Source of the DNA: JBCDBD01 sp039184335 | GTDB taxonomy: Bacteria > Bacteroidota > Bacteroidia > Flavobacteriales > Flavobacteriaceae | Length of the DNA: 64,000 bases | Direction of reading: 5' to 3' | Assembly: GCA_039184335.1 (NCBI GenBank) | Contig: JBCDBD010000017.1 | Coordinates: forward strand, 1 to 64,000 | Part shown: piece by piece, positions 26,471-36,140 of the stretch | How the letters are laid out: every line of letters starts with the position of its first letter | Position numbering within the stretch: position 1 is the first letter of the stretch | Program-made: the position numbers and the translations under genes | The notes under the pieces: model-generated | The model's input: only the letters and a program-made list of their open reading frames with translations | Database searches by the model: none | Told to the model about the DNA's origin: nothing

Positions 26471-27580
26471 ATGAAAAAATGTTACTTGACCATCAAGGTC
26501 ATGCTACTGTCAGTGGCTTTCAGTTTTACTTTAAGCCTAACTGCACAATTGGATTTGCCTAGGGGCAGTCAAATGGCTAAGGTGTCACAGACCATAGGTA
26601 TCACAGATGTGACCCTTGTGTATTCCAGACCAAGTGTCGACAATAGGGAGATATGGGGCCAATTGGTACCTTATGGAATGAACAATTTGGGGTTTGGTAC
26701 CGCAAAGGAATCCCCATGGCGGGCGGGCGCCAATGAAAATACCATTTTTAAGACCACGCATGATATCAAGGTTGAAGGCCAAGATTTACCGGCAGGGAAA
26801 TATGGACTGCACATGGTCGTCAATGCAGATGGTACCGCACAGGTCATATTTTCAAAAAACCACGGTGCTTGGGGCAGTTATTTTTATGACCCTGACGAAG
26901 ATGCACTCGTCGTTGACGTGACCACAAACGCGATTCCACATGTAGAACAATTAAAGTTTGAGTTCAATGAGGTGGATGCCACCTCTGCAGTCGCTTCATT
27001 GAATTGGGAGAAAAAACAGATTCCATTCAAGATTGAAGTGGGAGTGACAGATATTGTATTGGCCGACATCCGTTCAAAAATGCAAGACCAACCTGGTTTC
27101 AATCGCCAGACTTGGGAACAGGCGGCCAATTATGCCCTGAACAATGACGGTGATTTAGATGAAGCCTTGACATGGATCGATGCAGCCATTGCCGGACAGT
27201 TCTTCAGTCAAAAAACATTCAATAATTTGAGCATCAAGGCGCAAATTTTGGCTAAACAGGGCAAAACCGATGAAGCTACCACACTGATGCAAGAGGCGAT
27301 GCCCTTGGGTACGGTATTTCAGGTACACGGCTACGGTCGTCAATTGATAACATTGGGGCAACATGAAAAAGCCCTGGAAGTATTCAAATGGAATGCTAAG
27401 GCCCACAAAGGTACTTGGCCGGTACATTACGGGCTAGCCAGGGGCTATTCGGCAATTGGTGATAATAAAACGACCCTAAAACACTTAAAGTTGGCTTTGG
27501 AAAACGCACCTGCACAAGCCAATAAGGATCGGGTTGCCGCTAACATCGCGAAGGCAGAGCAAGGGGAAAGCATCAACTGA
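26471..27580 (+). CDS. Secreted DUF2911 protein with TPR-like C-terminus
   Basis: 369 aa. Signal peptide with hydrophobic core LLSVAFSFTLSLTAQ. The DUF2911 domain follows (about 25-195; VTLVYSRPSVDNREIWG, VPYG-like, WRAGANENT, FKTTHDI, PAGKYGLHMV), and then a helical region (about 215-360) with tetratricopeptide-like repeats (ALTWIDAAI, AQILAKQGKTDEA, GLARGYSAIGDNKTTLKHLK). Common in Bacteroidota, function unknown, probably periplasmic. The region before it (26264-26470) shows no gene. Confidence 0.8.
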   Translation: MKKCYLTIKVMLLSVAFSFTLSLTAQLDLPRGSQMAKVSQTIGITDVTLVYSRPSVDNREIWGQLVPYGMNNLGFGTAKESPWRAGANENTIFKTTHDIKVEGQDLPAGKYGLHMVVNADGTAQVIFSKNHGAWGSYFYDPDEDALVVDVTTNAIPHVEQLKFEFNEVDATSAVASLNWEKKQIPFKIEVGVTDIVLADIRSKMQDQPGFNRQTWEQAANYALNNDGDLDEALTWIDAAIAGQFFSQKTFNNLSIKAQILAKQGKTDEATTLMQEAMPLGTVFQVHGYGRQLITLGQHEKALEVFKWNAKAHKGTWPVHYGLARGYSAIGDNKTTLKHLKLALENAPAQANKDRVAANIAKAEQGESIN

Positions 27581-27605
27581 TAAGTAACATTGCTACCTTG
27601 ATTTT

Positions 27606-27631
27606 AAAAGCCCGGTATTGATCGGGCTTTT
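27606..27631. terminator. Bidirectional intrinsic terminator
   Basis: AAAAGCCCG (27606-27614) and CGGGCTTTT (27623-27631) pair perfectly around an 8-nt loop. It serves the convergent DUF2911 gene and recG; its last bases touch the recG stop codon. Confidence 0.85.
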
Positions 27632-29739
27632 TAACTGATATAGCCCCAGATCCGTTTTGTTTTTGCCAGTTGGGTATATGCCAATCGAATGGGTAGGTTG
27701 TTCTCTTCTTCCAATTTGGGATCATTTTTTAAAATGTTCAGGGCATGGTACCTGGCCACTTTTAAGATGGTATTGTCTTTGACGATGTCTGCAATTTTCA
27801 ATTCCAATACCCCACTTTGCTGGGTGCCCATTAAATCACCTGGCCCCCTTAACTTCAAATCGACTTCGGCAATCTCAAACCCATCGTTGGTACGCACCAT
27901 GGTTTCCAATCGTGTTCTGGCATCTGTAGAAAGTTGATGGCCGGTCATCAAGATGCAATAGCTCTGTTCGGCCCCACGCCCCACACGGCCCCGCAATTGG
28001 TGCAATTGTGACAGACCAAAACGTTCAGCACTTTCAATGACCATGACCGATGCATTGGGCACATTGACCCCAACTTCAATAACTGTGGTGGCTACCATAA
28101 TCTGGGTTTCTCCCTTTACAAAACGCTTCATTTCAAAGTCTTTGTCCGTAGCCTTCATTTTACCGTGCACAATCGAAATTTGATAATCGGGTTGGGGAAA
28201 ATCGCGTGCGATGCTTTCATAACCATCCATCAAATCTTTGTAGTCCAATGCTTCTGATTCTTGGATCAACGGAAAGACGACATAAACCTGTCTTCCTTTT
28301 TTGATCTCGTCCCGAATGAATCGAAAGACTTTTAATCGATTGGAATCGTAGCGGTGAACTGTTTTGATGGGTTTTCTGCCTGGGGGCAGTTCATCAATGA
28401 CCGAAATATCCAAATCTCCGTACAGACTCATGGCCAAGGTTCTTGGTATTGGGGTTGCCGTCATGACCAGAACATGGGGTGGCACTTCGTTTTTGTGCCA
28501 TAGTTTTGAGCGTTGGGCCACCCCAAAACGATGTTGTTCATCGATTATGGCCAAGCCCAGATTATTAAATTGCACCTGATCTTCCAATACTGCATGGGTG
28601 CCCACCAAGATATGGAGTGATCCATCCAGTAATTGTTCATGTATCTTTTTACGTATTGATTTTTTGGTCGAACCGGTCAATAGGGTCAAAGTAAGCCCCA
28701 TGTCACCCAAGAGTTCCTTTAACCCATGATAATGCTGGGTTGCCAAGATTTCTGTGGGCGCCATTAAGCACGCCTGAAATCCATTATCGATGGCCAATAA
28801 TATACTCATTAGCGCAACAATGGTCTTGCCTGAGCCTACATCTCCCTGTAGCAGGCGGTTCATCTGTGCATTACTGCCCAAATCACCCCGAATCTCCTTA
28901 ATGACCTTTTTCTGTGCCCTGGTCAGTTCAAAAGGGAGGTGTTCATTAAAAAAGGTATTGAAAAATGAGCCTACTTGTTTGAATGGATGCCCCTTGATTT
29001 TTTGTTTACGTGTAACTTTTTTTGAGATAAGCTGTAGTTGTATGAAGAAAAGCTCTTCAAATTTCAAGCGGAATTGGGCTTTGGCCAATAATTCTTGACT
29101 CTTAGGAAAATGAATGTTGAACAGGGCCTCACTTTTTGGCATCAGCTTTAATTCGGCCAATAGATCCATCGACAATGATTCGCGAAACTGCCCCTGGGCC
29201 TCTAAAAAGAGTTGTTGTATCCATTTGCAGATGACCCGATTTGAAATTCCCTTGGCACCCAATTTTTCTGTAGATGGATAAATGGGTTGCATGGTAATGC
29301 GCAATCCCCTTTGGTGCTCGCTCATGAGTTCCATCTCAGGATGTGCTATTGAAAATGAACCGCCGTATCTGTTGATTCGACCAAAGACGACATAGGGTTC
29401 ATTGATCTTCAAATGCTCACGTATCCATTGTTGCCCCCGAAACCAGACCAGTTCCATTTCACCGGTGTCATCTGTAAAAGTGGCCACTAAACGTTTGCCC
29501 CGTTTTTGTGCCACGGTCCTGACATGTACAATCTTACCTATGATCTGTACATCTGCCCCACTATGGTGCAGTTCGTTGATCTTGTAGTAATGCGTCTTGT
29601 CAATGTACCGATGGGGAAAGTGCTGCATGAGGTCGCCAAAGGTTTGGATACCCAATTCAGAACGCAGGGTGTCGGCCCTGTTTGTACCGATGCCTTTTAA
29701 ATAGGCGATGGGGGTCTGTAGAAAATTGGTGTTCATCAA
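27631..29739 (-). CDS. recG: ATP-dependent DNA helicase RecG
   Basis: 702 aa, full length. N-terminal wedge/OB domain (about 50-170), then helicase motifs: GDVGSGKTIVAL (Walker A), DEQHRFG (DEQH form of motif II), MTATPIPRTLAM, and C-terminal EVGVNVPNASVMVIE and QLHQLRGRVGRG. It remodels stalled replication forks and Holliday junctions. It is divergent from the M1 aminopeptidase gene with a 41-bp gap. Confidence 0.96.
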   Translation of the reverse strand: MMNTNFLQTPIAYLKGIGTNRADTLRSELGIQTFGDLMQHFPHRYIDKTHYYKINELHHSGADVQIIGKIVHVRTVAQKRGKRLVATFTDDTGEMELVWFRGQQWIREHLKINEPYVVFGRINRYGGSFSIAHPEMELMSEHQRGLRITMQPIYPSTEKLGAKGISNRVICKWIQQLFLEAQGQFRESLSMDLLAELKLMPKSEALFNIHFPKSQELLAKAQFRLKFEELFFIQLQLISKKVTRKQKIKGHPFKQVGSFFNTFFNEHLPFELTRAQKKVIKEIRGDLGSNAQMNRLLQGDVGSGKTIVALMSILLAIDNGFQACLMAPTEILATQHYHGLKELLGDMGLTLTLLTGSTKKSIRKKIHEQLLDGSLHILVGTHAVLEDQVQFNNLGLAIIDEQHRFGVAQRSKLWHKNEVPPHVLVMTATPIPRTLAMSLYGDLDISVIDELPPGRKPIKTVHRYDSNRLKVFRFIRDEIKKGRQVYVVFPLIQESEALDYKDLMDGYESIARDFPQPDYQISIVHGKMKATDKDFEMKRFVKGETQIMVATTVIEVGVNVPNASVMVIESAERFGLSQLHQLRGRVGRGAEQSYCILMTGHQLSTDARTRLETMVRTNDGFEIAEVDLKLRGPGDLMGTQQSGVLELKIADIVKDNTILKVARYHALNILKNDPKLEEENNLPIRLAYTQLAKTKRIWGYIS

Positions 29740-29783
29740 TTTAAAAATAGGTAAATTGAAACGACTTTTACTACCTTAATGTG

Positions 29784-31871
29784 ATGCGCCCAATTCAGTT
29801 GTTTTTTATCATATTGTTTCCTGCTCACTTTTTCTCACAAGAAGAACCCAAGGTTGACTTCATCAGGGGCAGGGCAGAAATTAGGCCCATACCCTCAAAA
29901 AAGGCCATATCTGGTATCGTGCGTTATGATTTTAGGGTGAAGAAACAGGTAGATTCGATTGCCATACAAGCGGTAGCCATGGAATTTTCCAATATTTTTC
30001 TTCAAAACCAGAAAATAGACAGTACTTATACCTATGATGGACACACCTTAAAAATAGCGGCCGCTCTTGGCCCCGGTACGTACGAGGTTTCGCTTGAATT
30101 TAGCACAAGGCCCCAACAAACGGTCTATTTTTTGGGATGGGAAGACACGATTGAAGGTAATGAACAGATCTGGACCCAGGGCCAAGGCAAATATACCAGC
30201 CATTGGTTGCCCAGCTTTGATGATATGAACGAAAAAGTGGAGTTTGACCTTACCATTTATTTTGACCCCGAGTATGAAGTCATAGCCAATGGAATGTTAC
30301 AAAGTGCAGAGATGAAGGAAGGACTTAAGATCTGGCGATACAATATGCAAGGTGCGATGAGCAGCTATTTGGTCGCGTTTGCCATAGGAAATTTTGATGC
30401 GAAAAGGCTACAATCCTCATCCAGAGTACCCATTGCACTCTATTATACTCCAGAAAATCAATCAAAAGTGGAACCCACGTATCGACATACAAAGGCAATT
30501 TTTGATTTTTTGGAAGATGAAGTGGGGGTGCCATACCCATGGCAGGACTATAAGCAGGTTCCGGTACAGGACTTTCTGTATGCTGGAATGGAAAATACGG
30601 GCTGCACGATTTTTTCGAACAGCTATATGGTGGACTCCATAGCTTTTGTCGACAAGAATTATGTGAATATCAATGCCCATGAATTGGCACACCAATGGTT
30701 TGGCAACTTGGTCACCGAACAGAGTGGCAAACACCACTGGTTGCATGAGGGCTTTGCAACATACTACGCGTATTTGGTCGAAAAAAAACTCTATGGAGAA
30801 GACTATTTTTATTGGAAACTGTTGCATACGGCCAAAACATTGCACAATCTTTCAGACAATGGGGGAGGAGAGGCCTTGACAGATCCCAATGCGAATAGCC
30901 TGACGTTTTATGAAAAAGGCGCATGGGCCCTGGTCAAGCTTCGCGATATGGTAGGTGATACAGCCTTTCGCAAGGCCATTGCAAACTATTTGCATAGGTA
31001 TCGGTTTTCAAATGCGGTCATTGCAGATTTTTTAAGGGAAGTGGAAGGCACCTCTAAAACGGAGCTGTCCGATTTTACGACAAAATGGTTAAAGGGGGAA
31101 ACGTTTTTGTGGCCAGAGGCCAAAAGCATATTGCAAGACCGATCGACCTCAATCCGCACTTATTTTGAGATTGTGAAGGCCATCGACAGTGGTGTACAAA
31201 GTGCAGAAGCCATAATCAGCACATATTGGGGCCAGATAACATCGTACCATCTTAAGCGACAACTGGTATTGGATTATGGAAAAACATGGGATACTGGTTT
31301 TGTAAGACAGGTATTGGCCGATGCACATGTGTTGGTACGTCAGGCCATGGTACTTTCCCTCGATGATTTTCCCGAAGCACTGAAAACCGACTTGTTGGAC
31401 CTTTTAGATGATGAAAGCTATATCACCCAAGAAGCGGTTTTATACCGTTTATGGAACAGTTTTCCTGAAGAACGGACGGCGTTGCTTAATAAAACTGCGG
31501 ATAGGGTGGGCCTACCCAATAAGAACATTAAGCTATTATGGTTGACCCTAGCTTTGGTTACCCCCGAATACCGATCCGAATCAAAATATGAACTGTTGGC
31601 AGTACTACGCGATTTTACGGCAACACACCATCACTTTGAAATACGGCAGTTGGCTTTTCAGTATTTATACCAGATCAGGGCCCTCGATGATGGGGTGTTG
31701 AAAAACCTGATAAGTGCCACAGCCCATCATGTTTGGCAGTTCAAAAAATCTTCAAAAAATTTATTGAAGGAATTTTTGAAGGATAAAGACAAGCTAGAAC
31801 AACTCAGAAAGCGTTATGGGTCGTTCTCTGAAAAGGAAAGACAGATCATCGAAAAACTAACTGCAAATTGA
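29784..31871 (+). CDS. M1 family metallo-aminopeptidase, exported
   Basis: About 695 aa from ATG 29784 (a GTG lies three bases before). Signal peptide RPIQLFFIILFPAHFFSQ. The zinc site HELAHQW (near residue 299) with the second Glu in HHWLHEGFATYYAY is intact, and the substrate motif GAMEN appears as YAGMENTG. The C-terminal half is helical, HEAT-like. It should remove N-terminal residues from peptides in the periplasm. Its stop overlaps the TTG start of the patatin gene by four bases. Confidence 0.9.
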   Translation: MRPIQLFFIILFPAHFFSQEEPKVDFIRGRAEIRPIPSKKAISGIVRYDFRVKKQVDSIAIQAVAMEFSNIFLQNQKIDSTYTYDGHTLKIAAALGPGTYEVSLEFSTRPQQTVYFLGWEDTIEGNEQIWTQGQGKYTSHWLPSFDDMNEKVEFDLTIYFDPEYEVIANGMLQSAEMKEGLKIWRYNMQGAMSSYLVAFAIGNFDAKRLQSSSRVPIALYYTPENQSKVEPTYRHTKAIFDFLEDEVGVPYPWQDYKQVPVQDFLYAGMENTGCTIFSNSYMVDSIAFVDKNYVNINAHELAHQWFGNLVTEQSGKHHWLHEGFATYYAYLVEKKLYGEDYFYWKLLHTAKTLHNLSDNGGGEALTDPNANSLTFYEKGAWALVKLRDMVGDTAFRKAIANYLHRYRFSNAVIADFLREVEGTSKTELSDFTTKWLKGETFLWPEAKSILQDRSTSIRTYFEIVKAIDSGVQSAEAIISTYWGQITSYHLKRQLVLDYGKTWDTGFVRQVLADAHVLVRQAMVLSLDDFPEALKTDLLDLLDDESYITQEAVLYRLWNSFPEERTALLNKTADRVGLPNKNIKLLWLTLALVTPEYRSESKYELLAVLRDFTATHHHFEIRQLAFQYLYQIRALDDGVLKNLISATAHHVWQFKKSSKNLLKEFLKDKDKLEQLRKRYGSFSEKERQIIEKLTAN

Positions 31872-32782
31872 GGGCTTTGGTCATATCAGGAGGCGGTAGC
31901 AAGGGAGCCTTTGCGGGCGGGGTGGCCCAATTCTTGATTCAGGAAGCAGGATTTAAGTATGACCTGTTCGTTGGTACCTCTACAGGCAGTCTGCTCATTT
32001 CGCATTTGGCCATGAACAAGCTTGACAAGATCAAGAACATTTATTCGTCGGTGGACCAAAACACTATTTTTGACAGTTGTCCCTTTGTGGTACGAAAAAA
32101 GCATGGTCAAGAGGTCATCGGAATCCATCACTGGAATGTGCTTCGAAATTTTGCCAGGGGAAAAAAGACTTTCGGCGAGAGTGCCAACTTGCGAAAACTG
32201 ATCGGTAAAAGTATCACACCAAAAGAATTTGACACCCTTAAAAAAGGAGCTGTGGACATTGTCGTCACGGTATCCAATCTTTCTTTGAATCAAGTGGAAT
32301 ATAAGTCCATTAACGATTATACCTATGAAGAATTCCTGGATTGGATCTGGATATCTTCGAACTATACCCCGTTTATGAGCTTGGTACGAAAAAATGGATG
32401 TGAATATGCCGATGGCGGATTAGGAAGTTTGGTGCCCATTGAAGAGGCTATAAACCGCGGTGCGACCGAGGTCGATGTCGTTGTTTTGCATACAGAGGTC
32501 AATTATCTGAACCGGGTACCGGCAAGAAACCCTTTTGAACTGTTGACCACCATATATGCTTTTGTGTTGGACCGTATTGAAAACCAAAACATACGAATTG
32601 GAAAATTGGTGGCCAACCAACATGATGCCATTATCAACCTGTACTATACCCCAACGGTTTTGACCACCAATTCATTGATTTTCGACAAAGAAAAAATGAC
32701 CAATTGGTGGATGCGGGGTTACCTGTACGCCAAAAATAAAAATGAAGAGACCAACCCCATAGATCCAGGTGTCCAAGAATGA
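31868..32782 (+). CDS. Patatin-like phospholipase
   Basis: 304 aa, TTG start in a TTGA overlap with the aminopeptidase. Oxyanion loop SGGGSKGAF (residues 7-15), nucleophile Ser38 in GTSTG, and catalytic Asp in YADGGLGS (near 180) make a complete Ser-Asp dyad. It is cytoplasmic or peripheral (no signal peptide) and should hydrolyse acyl lipids. Convergent with the 172-aa gene, 7 bp away. Confidence 0.85.
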   Translation: MRALVISGGGSKGAFAGGVAQFLIQEAGFKYDLFVGTSTGSLLISHLAMNKLDKIKNIYSSVDQNTIFDSCPFVVRKKHGQEVIGIHHWNVLRNFARGKKTFGESANLRKLIGKSITPKEFDTLKKGAVDIVVTVSNLSLNQVEYKSINDYTYEEFLDWIWISSNYTPFMSLVRKNGCEYADGGLGSLVPIEEAINRGATEVDVVVLHTEVNYLNRVPARNPFELLTTIYAFVLDRIENQNIRIGKLVANQHDAIINLYYTPTVLTTNSLIFDKEKMTNWWMRGYLYAKNKNEETNPIDPGVQE

Positions 32783-32789
32783 TCTTGGC

Positions 32790-33308
32790 TTACCAAAGAT
32801 CTCCGATTTCTTTTTTGACAAAAGCCAGGGCGGTGGCCGAAGGGGATTGCTTTTCCATGGTCTCGTTTAAGATGTCTTCGCGCAGTTTGTCAGCTGAATC
32901 GGTTTCACTCATGCCCGCCGAGCGTATGATCTGTATGGTAGCACTTTTCGCTGCCTTGATAATGTTCCAGCATTCATCGCTCATATACACTTGTTGGGTA
33001 AGGTTGTGGTCAAACTCGTTTTCAATCTGTTTGATGAGTAAATTTTCATAGTCGCTTTTACTTTTCGACTTCGGAGAGACCCGTACGACCAGATTGGGTA
33101 TTGAAATCCGTTCTAGAAACAGTGCCATGCGTTCGTAGGCCTGTAGCCGAATGGGCAAGGTTTTCTTTTGGGATTCCTTTTGCAATAAAAAGCGCCTGCG
33201 GCCCTCTTCGTTTCTGGTATGTAGCCTGAAAAAGTAGAATGCTACGGCACCGGTGACCACAGCAGGTAGTAAAAAGGCAAAAAGTTGGAAGATGTCATCT
33301 CCGCTCAT
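32790..33308 (-). CDS. Membrane-anchored hypothetical protein (flavobacterial)
   Basis: 172 aa with one N-terminal transmembrane segment (IFQLFAFLLPAVVTGAVAFYF, residues 6-26 in part) followed by a charged soluble part with ERMALFLERI and IRSAGMSETDSADKLR. Pattern resembles a conserved uncharacterised Bacteroidota family; no function known. Confidence 0.65.
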   Translation of the reverse strand: MSGDDIFQLFAFLLPAVVTGAVAFYFFRLHTRNEEGRRRFLLQKESQKKTLPIRLQAYERMALFLERISIPNLVVRVSPKSKSKSDYENLLIKQIENEFDHNLTQQVYMSDECWNIIKAAKSATIQIIRSAGMSETDSADKLREDILNETMEKQSPSATALAFVKKEIGDLW

Positions 33309-33365
33309 GTGATTTTGGTTTGGATTATGGATGTAGAACGTTCATATGACCCAAAAAGTATGGGA

Positions 33366-34136
33366 CTAATTTTTTAACTCCGTTTTCACCATATCGTAGA
33401 AGGTTGCAAAATCGGGATGGAATTTAAGCAAGATACCTTCACGCAGTCCCCCATCTTTACCCAGTGTATTGAGCCTGTGGTCTGCTATACCAAAATGCTT
33501 TTGCAGTGTGGTGGCTATTATGGCCGCTTGGTGGCCTGCAAGTTCCAGTTCGCCAGTGTTGCTCAGTGTTTCCAAGGTCATGTCCACGTCAGGGTAGGTG
33601 TTGAGCATTGCAGCTATGTGCTTCAGGTACGCTTCACCTGCGGTGGGCTTTAATGCAATGCTATCACTTTCAAATAGGGCATCTCGGGCAAGGGAAACAA
33701 CGATAGCATTCGCTGAAGCGGCAATTTTGGCATCTTCGCCAAGGGTACGCTTTAAACTTGTGAGCAGCACGATGGCCAAGGAGTCATTTTTGGCGATGGC
33801 ATCATTCAATCCCCTTAACTGCTGTTCCTTTTGGTCAAGACTGGCTAGGGCCTTGTTCACGTTTTCAGAGTTTTTACTTGAGATTTCTGCGAAACCACTC
33901 AAGTTTTTTAATAAGGTCGCATTGGCATCCCGTAACGCCTCATTTTCTGCCCGTAAGGTCTCTGACGCTGCTTTACTTGAGGTCGCCGCTCTTTTGATTT
34001 TGGCAATGGTATCTTTTGAAGCACCCAATTCCATGTTCAGGTTTTCAATTTGTGCCAGCAGTTCACTTTTCTTTTGGGCCTGGGAGGCGGATAATGAAAA
34101 GAGTACGCAAAGAAACAGAAAAGTAGTTTTCATCAT
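33366..34136 (-). CDS. Exported coiled-coil protein with degenerate OmpA-like domain
   Basis: 256 aa. Signal peptide (TTFLFLCVLFSLSASQAQ), coiled coil (about 25-110), linker, then an OmpA-like fold (about 140-250) with FESDSIALKPTAGEAYLKHIAAML and LAGHQAAIIATTLQKHFGI. The layout, even the NLxxxAExxxKNxENVxKxL stretch, mirrors the OmpA lipoprotein at 41111-41983, but the peptidoglycan-contact motif (TDN ... LSxxRA) is missing, so peptidoglycan binding is doubtful. ATGs at 34136 and 34133 are both possible. Confidence 0.65.
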   Translation of the reverse strand: MMKTTFLFLCVLFSLSASQAQKKSELLAQIENLNMELGASKDTIAKIKRAATSSKAASETLRAENEALRDANATLLKNLSGFAEISSKNSENVNKALASLDQKEQQLRGLNDAIAKNDSLAIVLLTSLKRTLGEDAKIAASANAIVVSLARDALFESDSIALKPTAGEAYLKHIAAMLNTYPDVDMTLETLSNTGELELAGHQAAIIATTLQKHFGIADHRLNTLGKDGGLREGILLKFHPDFATFYDMVKTELKN

Positions 34137-34177
34137 GTGATCGGTTTTTTCAGTGACGGATTTGTTATGGCCCGCGG

Positions 34178-35452
34178 TTACATATTCAAATAGTCGATGG
34201 TCATCTCGGTCAATGCCCTTACCCCCAGCAATAAACCACTGTCATCAATTTTGAAATCAGGGGTATGGTGCGGATACGGGGTTGTGTTGCCCGGTGTCAT
34301 TCCGCCCAAAAAGAAAAAGAAGCCGGGCACTTCACGTTGAAAGTACGAGAAATCCTCTGCCCCGGTAATCGCCCTTTGGATGATGACGTGCTCCATTCCA
34401 GCAACGCGCTGCAGGGTAGGTACCATTTGCTTTACCAGCAAGGGCTCATTGTAGGTGATGTCAGTGGCATCCTTGATGTCGATCGTTGCCTCACCCCCAT
34501 AAGCCTTTGCAATGGTCGTGACCATTTCTTCCATGCGGCGGTTGATCTGTTCTTTCATACCATAGTCCAAGGTGCGTATGGTGCCGATCATTTCTGCACT
34601 TTCAGGGATGATGTTGAACCGTACCCCGCTCTTTATTTTCCCAATGGTAATAACGGCGGCCTCATTGGTCAGGTCGGCCTCCCGGCTGATGATGGTCTGT
34701 AGTCCATCAATGATCTTCGCACTGATCAGAATGGGATCTACCCCAGACCATGGCTGTGATCCATGGCTTTGCTTGCCTTTGACCTTGATGGTAAAGCTTT
34801 GTGCGGCCGCCATGGTCCCGCCCGATTTGTAGCGTATGGTGCCGACCGGGGTCTGTGAATTGATGTGCAGCCCGAAAATGGCATCGACATCCGGGTTTTT
34901 GAGCACCCCTTCCTTAACCATTAGCAAGGCACCTCCTTCTTCACCCGGGGGAGGTCCTTCCTCGGCAGGTTGAAAAATAAACTTGACCGTACCCTTCAGT
35001 TTGTCCTTGTGCTTTGAAAGTACTTCGGCGACACCCATTAAGATAGCAGTGTGGGTATCGTGGCCACAGGCATGCATAACACCGACCTTTTCCCCCAAAA
35101 ATTCAGAAGTTACGGTTGATTTAAAGGGCAAGTCATTGCGTTCAGTGACCGGTAAGGCGTCGATATCAGCCCTAAGACCCACTACTTTGCCTGGTAAGTT
35201 CCCTTTCAATACCCCTACGACACCCGTATGTGCCACACCGGTTTGCACCTCTAGGCCCAAAGCGGTAAGGTGTTTCGCAATCTTTTCGGCGGTCTTGAAT
35301 TCACGGTTGCTCAATTCTGGGTTCTGGTGTATGTCCCTGCGCCATTCAATGACTTTACCTTCAATAGCTTGATAATCATTTTCAAAACCAGGTCCTTGTG
35401 CATAGAAAATCGCTGTTGACAATAGCGAAGAGAGAAGAAAAGTATTTTTCAT
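34178..35452 (-). CDS. Exported M20D amidohydrolase
   Basis: 424 aa. Signal peptide FLLSSLLSTAIFYAQ. M20D metal-site motifs: GLRADIDALPVTE, MHACGHDTHTAILMG (Cys/His), FIFQPAEEGPPPGEEGGAL and ITGAEDFSYF. Relatives hydrolyse N-acyl amino acids (hippurate, indole-acetyl amino acids, N-acetyl-diaminopimelate). It follows the DsrE-like gene by 11 bp on the same strand. Confidence 0.9.
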   Translation of the reverse strand: MKNTFLLSSLLSTAIFYAQGPGFENDYQAIEGKVIEWRRDIHQNPELSNREFKTAEKIAKHLTALGLEVQTGVAHTGVVGVLKGNLPGKVVGLRADIDALPVTERNDLPFKSTVTSEFLGEKVGVMHACGHDTHTAILMGVAEVLSKHKDKLKGTVKFIFQPAEEGPPPGEEGGALLMVKEGVLKNPDVDAIFGLHINSQTPVGTIRYKSGGTMAAAQSFTIKVKGKQSHGSQPWSGVDPILISAKIIDGLQTIISREADLTNEAAVITIGKIKSGVRFNIIPESAEMIGTIRTLDYGMKEQINRRMEEMVTTIAKAYGGEATIDIKDATDITYNEPLLVKQMVPTLQRVAGMEHVIIQRAITGAEDFSYFQREVPGFFFFLGGMTPGNTTPYPHHTPDFKIDDSGLLLGVRALTEMTIDYLNM

Positions 35453-35463
35453 ATCATATTGAT

Positions 35464-36018
35464 TTAGAACTTTATAAGTTGATAACCTTCATTTTGTAAC
35501 TGGATCAGTGCAGTCATGGCCGAAAGTGACAACTGTACGCCAGGTATGATACCGTCCATTGGTAAATTTCTGGATAAGGACGATTGCCCGCAAAAGATGA
35601 ACGTTGCGTCAGCTTTCAATAATGCCTTGACCAAATCTTCATTCGGATTTGCTACGCCATATCGCGTTTTGTAGGCTTCAGCGGTGCTGATATCTTTTGA
35701 TGCCGGGTCATGTATGACCAAAGCTACTTTCATGTGGTCTTGGGGAACGCCATTTTGGGCATGCATGTTCAAAAATCGGGCTGCTGTTTCGATGCTTTTG
35801 TTCAGTTGCTGTACATTTTCAGGACTCTTCGTAATATCAAAGACAACCTTTAGCGTATCGGCGGTGTTGATGTGGTAATCTTGTTGAGGTACCGGCCAGA
35901 CTTTCCCAAAACTTTGAATCACAGGACCTGCTTTTTTCCCCTGGCCTAAAATGAGTATCGGCAAGCATACGGCGATGGCCAACAAAGAACGGGATATAGT
36001 TGCAACAATATGGTTCAT
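35464..36018 (-). CDS. Exported DsrE/DsrF-like protein
   Basis: 184 aa with a signal peptide (SLLAIAVCLPILILGQG). The remainder resembles the DsrE/DsrF-like fold: LKVVFDITKSP, MKVALVIHDPA, and KADATFIFCGQSSLSR with one conserved Cys (FCGQ). Such periplasmic members have unknown sulfur-related or structural roles. It shares a short transcript with the M20D gene. Confidence 0.7.
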   Translation of the reverse strand: MNHIVATISRSLLAIAVCLPILILGQGKKAGPVIQSFGKVWPVPQQDYHINTADTLKVVFDITKSPENVQQLNKSIETAARFLNMHAQNGVPQDHMKVALVIHDPASKDISTAEAYKTRYGVANPNEDLVKALLKADATFIFCGQSSLSRNLPMDGIIPGVQLSLSAMTALIQLQNEGYQLIKF

Positions 36019-36140
36019 ATAGGCTAAATATATTCAAAAAACCAATGGGGGTGATATTTCTGTTCAAAAGTATTCATAGCTTCATTTTAACAAGTAATAA
36101 AGAATGGCTAATTTCAATTTTTGGTTAACGAAAATGACGA

